DNA of 64,000 nt from Ascaphus truei (Eukaryota; Chordata; Amphibia; Anura; Ascaphidae), in the NCBI GenBank assembly GCA_036426205.1, contig WSYH01002425.1, forward strand, positions 1 through 64,000. Reading direction: 5' to 3'. The notes below the pieces were generated by a model that saw only the letters and a list, made by a program, of their open reading frames with translations, ran no database searches and had not been told where the DNA came from. Position 1 is the stretch's first letter, and each line of letters starts with the position of its first letter. The position numbers and the translations under genes were made by a program. Positions 20,775-31,089 of the stretch are shown here, piece after piece.

Positions 20775-21950
20775 TAACTTAAGTAGTTCTGTTTCCTGTC
20801 CACCCCTGATGAGAAACACGTCGTGTTTATACCATAAGTACGTGATATTGTGTCTACTGTATGGGGTATCGTTTAAGATATATGTTTGTTCATACGTATC
20901 CATGAACAGGTTGGCATGGAGGGTACCATATTTGACCCCATAGCTGTACCCATGAGTTGTAGGTAAACTGTTTTTCAAATTTAAAAAAATTCTTATGTAA
21001 GACAATTTCCATAAGTAGCAACAAGAAATCAGGTGGTGGGCCGTTATGTAAAGAGAAATTATTAAAATTACTCCTGTTTGCCTCAATGCCTTCAGCATGA
21101 TTGATGTTGATATACTGTATAAGCTTGCCACATCCATTGTCACTAATATGATATCTTCTGTAACACAGGATAACCTCTCAATGTGATTAATGAAATCTGT
21201 GGTATCTTTGATATAGGATTGCATTTGTATTACCATGGGCTATAAAAGAAGTCTATATATTTTGAGATAGGATGGCAAAGTGATCCTCTGGCGGAAATGA
21301 TTGGTCGACCTGGAGGAGTAGTAACTGATTTATGGATATTTGGTAGAATATATACAGGGATAACAGGAAATGGTTGTTCAAGAAATTTACCAGTGTCCTC
21401 GGAAATCCACAAATTGGATTTAGCTTAATCAATTATTGAGTAAATTTCCCTTTTAAAGGTTGTGGTTGGACCGGCAGTTAAAGTTTTGTAATGTGTAGTC
21501 ACACTCAATTGTTTTAATATTTCCCCACAATAGTTAGTATAGGGCATAACCACTATACCACCTACTTTATCTGCTGAGCAGATAATTATATCTTTGTTCA
21601 TTTGCAATAATTTTAATGCTTTGTGTTCATCCCTAGTTAAATTGTAGTAACTAGTGGAATAGTTTTTAATTTTATTTCTTGTGTCTGACTCCACCAAACT
21701 CATGAAGGTGGAAATATTGTGGTTAAAGCCATCAGAATGATTCAAAATGGCCTATGCAACACTCTAGAGATCATGGAAGTACAGGTTTGTCGGGCTTGGG
21801 CCTCTTTTAATTGTTTTTGGTGATTGTGTGTTAATTAAATTAATTGCACCTAGGTTTAGGGGTATTTATGTTCTGTATGTTCATTCTTTCACTGCACTGT
21901 ACTGTACTTGACTTACATGAATTCTGTCTGCAGATTTCGTGAAACCTGTA

Positions 21951-21953
<3 letters not shown>

Positions 21954-21993
<40 letters not shown>

Positions 21994-21998
21994 ACCAC

Positions 21999-22029
<31 letters not shown>

Positions 22030-22056
22030 ACACACACACCACACACACACCACACA

Positions 22057-22079
<23 letters not shown>
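21954..22079. repeat. (CA)n microsatellite
   Basis: CA dinucleotide repeat with a few interruptions, ending in a short TA run that holds the next element. Confidence 0.95.
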
Positions 22080-22089
<10 letters not shown>

Positions 22090-22091
<2 letters not shown>

Positions 22092-22256
22092 CCATACGAT
22101 ACCGGTTGAAGCATAACATCAAGGGACATTACTCAGGTAAGTTGATCACACGTTCTATGTATTGAAAAAGACACATCTGACACATCACAAACAACGTGTG
22201 ATCAACTTACCTGAGTGCTGCCCTTGATGTCGTGCTTCAACCGGTATCATATGGTC
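22090..22256. mobile_element. Foldback MITE with TA duplication
   Basis: The arms are about 65 bp. The left starts GACCATACGATACCGGTTGA and the right, reversed, starts GACCATATGATACCGGTTGA. They face each other around a loop of about 40 bp and are flanked by TA at 22088-22089 and 22257-22258. No coding capacity. It sits exactly between two microsatellites. Confidence 0.85.
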
Positions 22257-22258
22257 TA

Positions 22259-22385
22259 GATGGATAGATGGATAGATGGATAGATGGATAGATGGATAGA
22301 TGGATAGATGGATAGATGGATAGATGGATAGATGGATAGATGGATAGATGGATAGATGGATGGACATACATACATACATACATAT
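22259..22385. repeat. (GATAGATG)n then (ACAT)n microsatellite
   Basis: An 8-bp unit GATAGATG is repeated about 13 times, followed by a short (ACAT)n run. Confidence 0.9.
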
Positions 22386-22579
22386 ATACATAGCAAATGA
22401 TATATCCACTGAAAATTAATATTGATACACATTACAACAACTATATAAGAACATCACTAAAAACCCTGAGAACAAACCCCAGGTTAGAAACTATTCCTAG
22501 AATGAGTTTTTACCACAACAAACAAAAAAAAAATTGTGTTCTTTTACTGTTCAAATTAAACATCCCCTCTGTTTCTTCC

Positions 22580-24420
22580 TCCCATCCTACACTTCTTCCT
22601 AACTCTCCTCCTGCCTTCCCTGGCTCTTTTTCCACTGTCTCGCAGGAGGATGTGTCGCTGTTGATCGCCACTTCTCCCTCTACCCTTGCCTCTTGACCCA
22701 TTCTCTCCCATCTCCTAAAACCTCTTGCTCTACTATAATCCCTATGCTCACAACACATTTTTAACTCCTCCCTCTGCTCTGGAACCTTTCCATCCTCCTT
22801 CAAACATGCAACAGTCAACCATTACTCAAAAACAGCAAGCTGACCCTACCTGTTTTCTAACTATCGACCGGCTCCCTCCTGCCTTTTGCTCTAAACTCTT
22901 GAACGTCTTGTATTCTCTCGCTTGCTCCTTTTTCTCAACACCTATTCTCTCTAGACCCTCTTACAATCTGGCTCCCGCACTGGCTCACTCACGGAAACAG
23001 CCCTCACTAAATAAACTGACGACCTCCATGCTGCCAAAGACAGAGGTCATTACACTCTGCTCATATTACTCGACCTCTCTGCAGCATTTGACAAACCGTG
23101 GACCACCCTCTTCTTCACATTCTCCATTACTCTGGCATTCGGATCAAAGCTCTCATCCTGGATCTAATCCTACCTCGCCCATCGTACTTTCAGTGTCTCT
23201 TCTGCAACAGAGTCCTCCTGCTCTATTGATCTCTCTGTGGGGCCTGTCCTGGGACCTCTTCTCTTTTCTCTGTATACACTCTCTCTAGGTGACCTAATAA
23301 CATCTTTTGGGTTTTAATTATCACCTCTATGCTGACGACACACAAATATATTTCTCAACACAGACCTTACACCTGCTGTACAACCAAAGTTTCTGAATGT
23401 CTCTCTGCTATATCTTCCTGGATGGCCCCGCCGCCTTAAACTCAAAATGGCAAAACGGAGATCCTCATACTTCCTCCCAAACCTGGCCCCACTACCTCCT
23501 TCCACATTACTGTTGGAACTACCATCATTCACCCAGTAGGCCCAAGCACGCGTCTAGGGGTAACACTCGACTCCTCTCTCACATTCGCCCCTCACACTCA
23601 AAACATTCTAAACCTGTCGCTTTTTCCTCTGCAATATAACTAATGTACGCCCTTTCCTCGTTGCTCGACTGCTAAAATCGACTCAGGCCCTCTTCTCTCC
23701 CGTCTTGATTACTGTAACCTCCTGCTGTCGCCTTCCTGCTCTCACTGTCTCCCCAAATCATCCTAAACGCTGCTGCCAGAATCACTCTACTCTTCCGAGA
23801 TCTGTCTCAGCATCTCCCCTCATGAAATTCCTTCGGCTTCCGATCAAATCCTGCATCTCACACCCATCTTCTCCTCACTTTTAAAGCTTTACACTCTTCT
23901 GCCTACTCCTTACATCTCAGCCCTAATTTCTCGTTATGCACCATCCAGACTCTTGCGTTCTTCTCAAGGATGTCTTCTTTCTACCCTCTTTGTATCTAAA
24001 GCCCTCTCCCGCCTTAAACCCTTTTCACTGACTGCCCCACACCTCTGGAATGCCCTTCCCCTCAGTACCCGACTAGAACCCCCTCTATCCACCTTTAAGA
24101 CCCACCTTAAGACATACTTGCTTAAAGAAGCATATGAATAGCACTGTGGCTATTTTGAACACATGATATATAAGCTTGGCCCCCTGCAGACGCACTTACC
24201 AGAACTCCCTCCTACTGTCTCTGTACGTTCTCCCTACCTACCAATTAGACTGTAAGCTCCTCGGAGCAGGGACTCCTCTTCCTTAATGTCTAAAGTACTT
24301 ATTCCCATGATCTGTTATTTATATTATCTGTTATTTATTTGATTACCACATGTATTACTGCTGTGAAGCGCTATGTACATTAATGGCGCTATATAAATTA
24401 AGACATACAATACAATACAA
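22580..24420 (+). pseudogene. L2/CR1-like LINE reverse transcriptase, 3' part
   Basis: A conceptual read with frameshifts shows the RT sequence: a SKLLERLVYSRL-like start near 22890, TGSLTETALTKLTDDL near 22990, LLDLSAAFDT near 23065 (catalytic motif A), YADDTQIY near 23330 (motif C) and a C-terminal SLTAPHLWNALPLSTR at 24030-24070. The 3' end is the L2-like ATTAGACTGTAAGCTCCTCGG...GGCGCTATATAAAT and a short ACAAT-type tail at 24405-24424. It is 5'-truncated and has many stops. The tails at 33815-34343 and 57977-58200 belong to the same family. Confidence 0.8.
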
Positions 24421-24424
24421 TACA

Positions 24425-26520
24425 ACTAAGATATGTACTGTAATATATTTCTAAATAATAGCTACGTGGTCAACGTCATGTGTAAATAATAAAAAAATGA
24501 CAATATCACAGTGTATGCCTGAAATAGTTGAAGTTTTTATGTAGTTTTTGATGCTCAAGATCCTGCACTGGTCAAATTCTAGTATCAACAAAATATTTGT
24601 AATGTGAACCAAACAACATACTGGAGATAAACTGTTTCTTTTCTTTATTTCTTAGCATATACTTTTTGATTACATATCCAAATGTGTATTTGCTAAACCT
24701 TCTCTTGGTAGCATCATTTATACAGATTTCTGTACAGTAAAAAGACTGCAGTAATAAATATATTTTATGGAGCTGAATTAAAGGATTTTCCTTTAGGGTG
24801 ACATAAAACTACCACAAACTACTCAGGCATGTTGTTCTAAACCATTTTAAAAGCTTATTAAAAGTCTTCCTGTAAATACAAGAAAATATTTATAAATGAT
24901 AGTGGGTTTGATTTCTAGTCTAAACTGTTTGCAATATATGTAAACAGTAAATACGATATTAAGTTATTTATGAGAACAGTGTGATGGCTTCACTGGACGC
25001 ATTGCTGACCATGTGATAACTTTTTTCTTTTTCTTCAAACAGTGCAAATTTGTTCAGTGGATTGCACATTCTACTAATCCACAGAATGGATTCAATTTAA
25101 ATGAGAAGAAAGGATGTGGTGGTGGTGGTCTCAAGCCTCCCTCCATATAACTTAAGAATAGACACTTGTCCTCAAAGGAGCACACCTGAGGTTCCATGGG
25201 AGATATGCTAGTGACTATCCAAAATATATTTAAATGAGTCACATACCACACAATCTAAAAGGCTGTCCATAACAACTATGTTAAGTTGACAAGCATAATG
25301 ACTGGAATGCTGTACGATATCATACCCAACAGGACTAGAATCCACAACCACTGCTTTTCTGAGCAGCAGCTTTAGCAGTGTGAGAACTAGGTGCAGGGTA
25401 GCATCTCCCTCTGTCACTGTCTATTAGTATGTCTCCAAAGGATATCTATTTTTTTTACTTTGATAAGGATTGTAACCTTGGAAGGACTTCAAGCAAAGTG
25501 TTCTGCCATAAGGCACCTTTGGTGCTGAAATACATTACAGCCTATTCAAATAAATCCTGTAAGGTGTATTCCCGTGCCAGAAGCTGTCTCATGGCAGAAG
25601 CTTATAGCTATAATGTCCTATCTCACAATGTGTAAAGGTATGAGCACTCAGAGAGAAGTAGAGCTTAAATGTATGCTATGACAGTGGTTCCATCTGTCAG
25701 CTAGTTAAGGTCACGCTGGTAAAGCTGATGTTCTGAATAAGAGCTGTTGTGTTGGTTCTGATTCTGTCCAGTCAGATGCTATACAGCATTCCTAAGGGGC
25801 TTTAGACTTGTCAGCTCTGTAACAGCCAATCCAATTGTGTCCTGTGGTTTGGTTGCGGGAAGCCAATGGAATTCCTTCCTGTGGTTTGTAGCATTTTATT
25901 CATTTGTATTTCAATTCAGTACGTATGTGTCTGGCAGATGGCACAGTGAATATTTTTGACCCTGTCTCCATATGGCTATTGAATGACTGAAGTACTTAAC
26001 AGTACAAATAATGTTTTATACCAAATTTTTTGTCATGTTATTTGTCTGCAGTCACTGTTAAATCATGCAATTCTCTTAAGGGAATTAAAAATCTGTTACA
26101 CAGTAGCCACCTTTGCACATATCCGTCATGTAATACCACTGTCACTGGCAGCATACTAACGTTTTGAGCTCTACTTCTCACTGGGTGATTATATCCTTCA
26201 GCTCCCTCCCCCTGGCTTCCTTTAAAATAAACCACTTCTATTTTCTGATTTGCAGTTTAATGTTCCTAGTGGAGCACACATGAGATAACTGTAATATACG
26301 CTAAAAGCTAGATTAGCTATATTTGTTAGGAGGGATCAACTCAAAAGTATGATATGACAGTGATCCTATAGAGCAGCTGGTTTAGCTCACACTGCTAATA
26401 TAGTTTGTACTGACATCTGTACACCATTCCAATCACTAGGTACCTTAGGCTTTTCAATTCAGTATAGCTGTTATCAATAGCCTTTAATGAATTTTGGAGG
26501 GAGTGTTGAAAGGATATACA
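24425..26520. other. No gene; possible foldback at 25650-26190
   Basis: No credible coding frame. GAGAAGTAGAGCTTAAA...GACAGTGGTTCC at about 25660-25695 is answered by the reverse of a similar block at about 26125-26190, suggesting an old inverted element. A related block recurs near 26345-26370. Confidence 0.4.
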
Positions 26521-26526
26521 GGATAG

Positions 26527-26548
26527 ACAGACAGACAGACAGACAGAC

Positions 26549-26588
<40 letters not shown>
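26527..26588. repeat. (CAGA)n/(TAGA)n microsatellite
   Basis: Tetranucleotide repeat that changes from CAGA to TAGA units. It marks the point where the Gypsy gag relic to its right loses similarity. Confidence 0.9.
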
Positions 26589-26649
26589 GTAGAGGTAACA
26601 GTACCGTGTTAACCAAGCTTTAATAATCAAAAATGAATGAATAGACAAT

Positions 26650-27556
26650 ACCGTTCTGAGATGCACCAGATGTCCTGTCAATTCACAGTAGAGACACAGA
26701 CCCTCATCCTCTGGCATTGTCTCTCTGAAGATGAGAGTTGGTGACTACCCAACTGCATTGGTTCCGGAGCCTCAAGAGCTGGGAAAGCGGTAGGAGAAGA
26801 ACTGCGGCTGGGAGTAATAGAAGTGAAAGTCCATGGACGGTGGCTTTCAACTCGCCTTTCTCGGAGGAGTTGATCTACCCTGATACATATGGCTAAAAGA
26901 TCCTCAAACGCACGGGGTCTTTCCTGAGCGACTAGCTAATTTTTCAGAGTCTCGGAGAGCTCTTGCCAGAAGGTCGCCGATAAGGCCTTATCGTTCCAAC
27001 CCATCTCTGAGGCGATGGTTCGAAATTCCAGGGCGGATATTGCAACCGATCTGCGACCCAGAGAAATGTGAAACAAGGAAGAAGCAGCGGTAACCCTACG
27101 GCCAGGGGTGTCAAAAACTTGTTTGAACTCTCTTTTAAAACTTGCGAAGTTTTGGGTAAGTTCCGGACTCAGCTTCCAGATGGGAGAAGCCCATGCCAAT
27201 GCGTCGCCGGTCAGTAATGCGATAATGTACGCCACCTTAGTCCTGTCAGAGGAGAAGCAAGAAGGGGTTAGCTTGAACTGAATGTCACATTGGTTGAGGA
27301 AACCTCTGCAGCCATGGGGTTCACCCACATATCGATTGGGAGTGGGAAGACGCAGTTCCAGAGGTAAATTGACCTCAATGGAGGAAGCAGACAAGGTAGC
27401 AGGTCTAAGTATTCTGGACTGGGATTGATAAAGCGAGTCTGTGGCTATCCTTTGAGTCAGGGACGCAATTTGTTTGTACAAATATTGAAAGTGTTCAGAG
27501 ATAGAAGACAGGGCTTGACCCACCTCAGGGGGGTCTATGTATGTTGGGCTCAGCAT
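26650..27556 (-). pseudogene. gag: Ty3/Gypsy gag, frameshifted and truncated
   Basis: The main frame, 206 codons (27556-26936), has the retrotransposon gag domain, with the block RLPTPNRYVGEPHGCRGFL, then QCDIQF, YIIALLTGDALAWASP and FKREFKQVF. This is the pattern of sushi/Mart-like gags. Past its stop the same type of sequence continues with a proline-rich part ending EPMQLG and a zinc-knuckle relic CLYCELTGH whose last Cys is replaced. No pol follows, as the copy is cut at the microsatellite. The ATG lies only 2 bp inside the LTR end. Confidence 0.85.
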
Positions 27557-27558
27557 AC

Positions 27559-28349
27559 TGTAATGCTTGCGCTACCCACAAACAAGACATGACCCCGGAA
27601 CTGAGGTGGGAATGTATGAAACCACGCATCGACAGCAAAGGAGGCATGCCTGGAAGGCGGATTGTCAGCATAGCCAGGTCTGGGTAGGAGAGAGTGGGTT
27701 AGTCCATATACTCATCGGGGTCTTGGGTTATTGAAAGCAGCATAGTCAAAGTCCGTTAAGCCATGGTCTGGGATTGGAGAGTTGAGAGTTGTCAAAGTCT
27801 GCGTAGCCGTGATTTTGGGTTGGAGAGGTAAACTTAGTCGAGGGTAAGCCGAGGTCGATATCCAGAGAGGTTTCACTAACAAGCCGGGTCAGTACTCAAG
27901 GAGACAAACTGCAAGACAAGACTTAAACAGGAGCATGGCACAACAGATCTGTGAGGCACACAAGGCTACATGAGATTATTCTGAGCGATGCTAGAGAGTG
28001 CGAGCAAGGTATAAGAAGGGAGAAGCAGCCAATAGGACAGGGGGCGGAGCGGATGCGCGACCCAAGCGGAAGCCGTGATAGGCACAGGAGACAAGTGGCA
28101 ATCAGGTTACTTGCCACGCACCTGGGGAGCAGTGCATGTCGTCACGTGAGCGCGCCGCTGACTCGTGATGCGCGGTGCGTCCGGGAGGGAGGAGCCAAGC
28201 TCTGAGGCAACTCTAGAAGGGCTGCGCGTATGCGCACACTCTGTAAACAGAGCGGGGTGAGCGCACGCACTGGTGCCAAGACGGAGGGCTGATTAGCAGC
28301 AGGTTAGGAGGGACCACGTCGCAAATGACGTGTTCCTCGATTCCTTACA
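27559..28349 (-). mobile_element. 5' LTR of the Gypsy element (791 bp)
   Basis: On the minus strand it begins TGTAAGGAATCGAGG and ends AGCGCAAGCATTACA, directly before gag. It is related to the 13069-13912 LTR by ends and layout. Its 5' flank is another related LTR (28350-28998), so it appears to have inserted into an older family member. The far end of the element is lost, so no target duplication can be scored. Confidence 0.8.
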
Positions 28350-28998
28350 CCGAGATCGGGATTGGAGAGGTATGGATCATTGCAGGTACTTTAGCCATGG
28401 TTGGGATTGGAAAGGTGCAGGTCATCGTGGGTAAGTCAGGGTCAGGAGTGGAGAGGCACGGATCGTCGTTGGTAAGCTGGGTCAGGAGCAGAGAAGTGCG
28501 GAATCCAAAAACAAGCAAGGTCAGGCAACACAGGACAAGAGAGGCAAAGCTCAGACAGGGGGCAAGTCTGCAGTGAACACAGCACACATAAATAAGGTTA
28601 TGCTCAGCCAATGAGACAGAGGGCAGGCTAAGCATATAAGGCAGAATAGTCCAATGAGCTGAGAGCATACTCAGGAGTATGCCTAGCTGTGGTTGGCTGA
28701 GAGAGACAGCACAGGTGTATCCATTTAGACAGAGGAACGGAGGAGACTCTGCACGCGTGTGCGGGTGCCACGCACAGCGGGTGCACGCTGTGGGATGAGG
28801 AAGCGACCGCGCAAGCGAATCCCGGAGGCGGGGCCAGCAGGAACAGCACTTTGTGCCGAGTGCGGTCCACGTGCCCCTCTAGAAGGAACGCTGGCATTCG
28901 CCGGTCCACGAGATGCGCCGCACGAGGCAGGACACCCTATCGCGGGTCTAGATAGGCTGGGAGCGTTCTGAGGGGGGCGCGAATGACGGATCCTTACA
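28350..28998 (-). mobile_element. Older related LTR, truncated
   Basis: On the minus strand it begins TGTAAGGATCCGTCATTCGC and shows the same CpG-rich layout. The + strand GGGATTGGAGAGG-type runs are typical of this LTR group. It ends at 28350 where the younger LTR begins. Confidence 0.65.
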
Positions 28999-29458
28999 CT
29001 CATGCAGTAAGCAGTGATAAGCCGCTTATTGCCAAAAAAGCCTACCGCGATTCAGTAAGCCCCAATAAGCTGGTGATAAGAGCAAACATCGCTGTTTTTT
29101 TTCCCTAGAAAAAAAAAATCAGCAGACGCACGGCGATAAGCCCCTTTTCAGCACTGATCGCCATTTTTTCAAACACGTTGTTCAATTCTATAATCACCGA
29201 TCAGCTTATTGCGGCTGATCACCACTTCAGAATTGAAATTTCTTCTTCAAATCGTCCCGCCAGAAAAAAATTGGCAAGAAGGTGGGATGAAGCTGCCAAT
29301 GAGCAGAAGAGACAGCACTTAGAAAGTAAAATGCATGTTTCCTGCATCGGATTGTTGCCGGGAGACTCCAGAGCTGATATCCATTAATATCAGTACCGGA
29401 GACCCCAGGCATGAATCCAATGCATGAAAAATGCATTTAGAGGCAACTTTATTTACCT
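28999..29458. repeat. Foldback-rich block
   Basis: Several short inverted repeats with GATAAGC/GCTTATT occur at 29010-29230. The clearest hairpin is 29327-29437, where AAAATGCATG..CTGCATCGGATTG..GGGAGACTCC..CTGATAT is answered by ATATCAG..GGAGACCCC..CAATGCATG..AAATGCATTT. These are probably MITE remains. The two opposed ORFs here mirror the palindrome. Confidence 0.55.
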
Positions 29459-29720
29459 TTATCGGCTAACCGTTAAAGCAATGAAGGGGTTAACTACCAG
29501 TGCCATGCTTATTGTGCGTAGCGTGGGTTGGTGAAGGTGTTATTTGGCACTTGGTGGGTGTTTAGGCCTTGCAGGGGAGTTGCGGGTGGACTTAACCCCT
29601 TTATTACCTTAGCGGTTAATATCGCTAAGGTAATGACGGGGTTAACCCCTACCGCTACCCAACCAGTAGGCCTAAACACCCATCTTTGGGGATAATACCC
29701 CCTTTACCCACAACCGCTAC
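29459..29720. repeat. Foldback with GGGTTAACCCC core
   Basis: ACTTAACCCCTTTATTACC..GCGGTTAAT and ATCGCTAAGGTAATGACGG..GGTTAACCCC form the centre near 29592-29652. The outer arms also pair (GTGTTTAGGCC with GGCCTAAACAC, GTGGGTTGG with CCAACC-type). The total is about 250 bp. It is probably related to 3042-3100. Confidence 0.65.
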
Positions 29721-30515
29721 ACACAACAGCCCTACTACCCACCTCCTAGGCCCCCAAAAAAACATTACAATATCTAATAAAAACAAATACAAAACCCACC
29801 CAACCCCTGAGACCCCACATACTGTAAAACCAATATTTATTTTTTACACACACGATTAATACCCCAGGCTGGCGTGTGTCCCCGGGTGGTCCCGACGGGT
29901 ATCTGCAGGCCGCCACATAGAACTCCAGGGGCTCCACCTAAGCCAATGGAAGCTGCTAAAAAAAAAATATTACTTCATATATAGAATGGGGAAGTTTCCA
30001 AAAAATTGGCTTGCAATCGACAGTTGCTTTAAGGGTCTCTCAGGAATATATCACTAACCATGCTACTGTACTGTATATGATTATCTGAAACACTTTGTAG
30101 CATACTGCACCTTAGACATGGTTAGAGCAGTATTCCTCTGGTTCTGAATTAGGCAATATATTACAAAATAATGTATGTGGACACTGCTTCCTCTGGAGAA
30201 CCCCCTGGAATCAGAGCTCAGCACCCCTTGTTGCCCGTTGAATTACCAGACAAATGGAACTGGTCTGTGTGAACTTTTTCTCTCTCTCATTGTTCTTTGT
30301 ATTGATTCCCCAACATTGCTGGTAAATATGACAGCGTTCAACTCATCTTTACAATTTTCCGTGCTTAAATTGTACTTTTTAAAAAAAGGTATAAAAGATG
30401 CTCAAGCTTAACTCAAAAATACACAATTTTGAATTTAAATAATTAACTTACAGAATGTACAAAACATAACTTTAGGCTGACACATATTACAGACGTTAGG
30501 TTTGGATATACAGTA
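29721..30515. other. No gene seen
   Basis: AT-rich DNA without a recognisable coding frame or repeat boundary up to the poly-hairpin element. Confidence 0.35.
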
Positions 30516-30870
30516 CCGACACACTTTATTGAAGTGTGGTCGGTACCGCAAGCCGGGAAATCTCCCGGCTTGCTAGTGGCCGCCCCTCGGCGTGCCGCGC
30601 GTCATAGACGCGCGGTCACGCGTCATCGGGAGCGTGCGCCCCCTGCACGCGTGTCCAGGGGCTCCCCGAGGGAGCCCTGGTGTCCCGCGATCGCGGGACA
30701 GCGGCAGGGGGTTCCGGGGGACCCGGCGGACCCGGCAGCGGTAGGGAGAGCGCCCCGATCGGAGGGCGCTCTTCCGCTGCTTCGGCGCGCGCCCGTCACA
30801 CTCGGGCGCGCGCCAGGCTACTGCTGCGGCACAGAACGGGCAAATGCTCGAATAAACTGTGCCGCAGCAG
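30516..30870 (+). mobile_element. Family B poly-hairpin element, copy 1 (355 bp)
   Basis: It is flanked by TA on both sides (30514-30515, 30871-30872). It is a chain of at least seven hairpins. A 5' hairpin CCGACACAC..GTGTGGTCGG has TTTATTGAA in its loop. Next come GCAAGCCGGGA/TCCCGGCTTGC, CCGCGCGT/ACGCGCGG, the 20-bp palindrome TGTCCCGCGATCGCGGGACA, GAGCGCCC/GGGCGCTC and GGCGCGCGCCC/GGGCGCGCGCC. The 3' hairpin is 30821-30834 with 30857-30870, and CTCGAATAAA lies in its loop. No coding capacity. It shares the terminal TTTATT motif with family A. Copy 2 is at 63168-63522. Confidence 0.85.
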
Positions 30871-31089
30871 TACTGTTCCCTTATCTTAATAACCATTTAA
30901 CCTGTTTCTTTTCGCCCTCTGTTTACCTCATCTATGACCTTGTACAATTTGCCGCAAGAGACTCCAGGATGTGTGTGCGAAAAGCCTGATATACTTGTTT
31001 TTGTTTCACTCTGTGGTAGTGAGTCAATAAAGGGTTCCCATTTTGTAAAAAAAAAAATCTCAGTTATGTGTTCCTTATTGGTCTTTGTT

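Larger units (their letters stand above)
14832..21745 (-). pseudogene. PLE-1: Penelope-like element split by PLE-2
   Basis: Reading on the minus strand: the N-terminal RT part (21745-21425) has E-H-K-A-L-K and a CSADKVGGIVVM motif. Next comes PNIHKSVTTPPGRPI (about 21330). The palm region follows (21236-20792, MDVASLYS; then WYKHDVFL, where the catalytic YxDD is lost). After the PLE-2 insertion (15653-20774) the frame resumes with LINDLN and CFTASFSKTEVNFLD. The connector and the start of GIY-YIG (KSRYVVYIIQCPCGRYYV) end at about 14840 against a TA microsatellite, so the 3' end is missing. Several frameshifts and stops are present. Confidence 0.85.

Noticed and set aside
22259..22362. Possible CRISPR-like array
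   Set aside because: The units are a pure 8-bp tandem repeat without spacers, in a eukaryotic setting; it is a microsatellite.
25008..25075. Possible splice acceptor (T-rich tract then CAG)
   Set aside because: No exon-like open frame or protein similarity follows.
30534..30989. 151-codon Arg/Ala/Pro-rich ORF, repeated at 63186-63539
   Set aside because: Both lie in the poly-hairpin element. The open frame follows from GC-rich palindromes, and opposed frames are open too.
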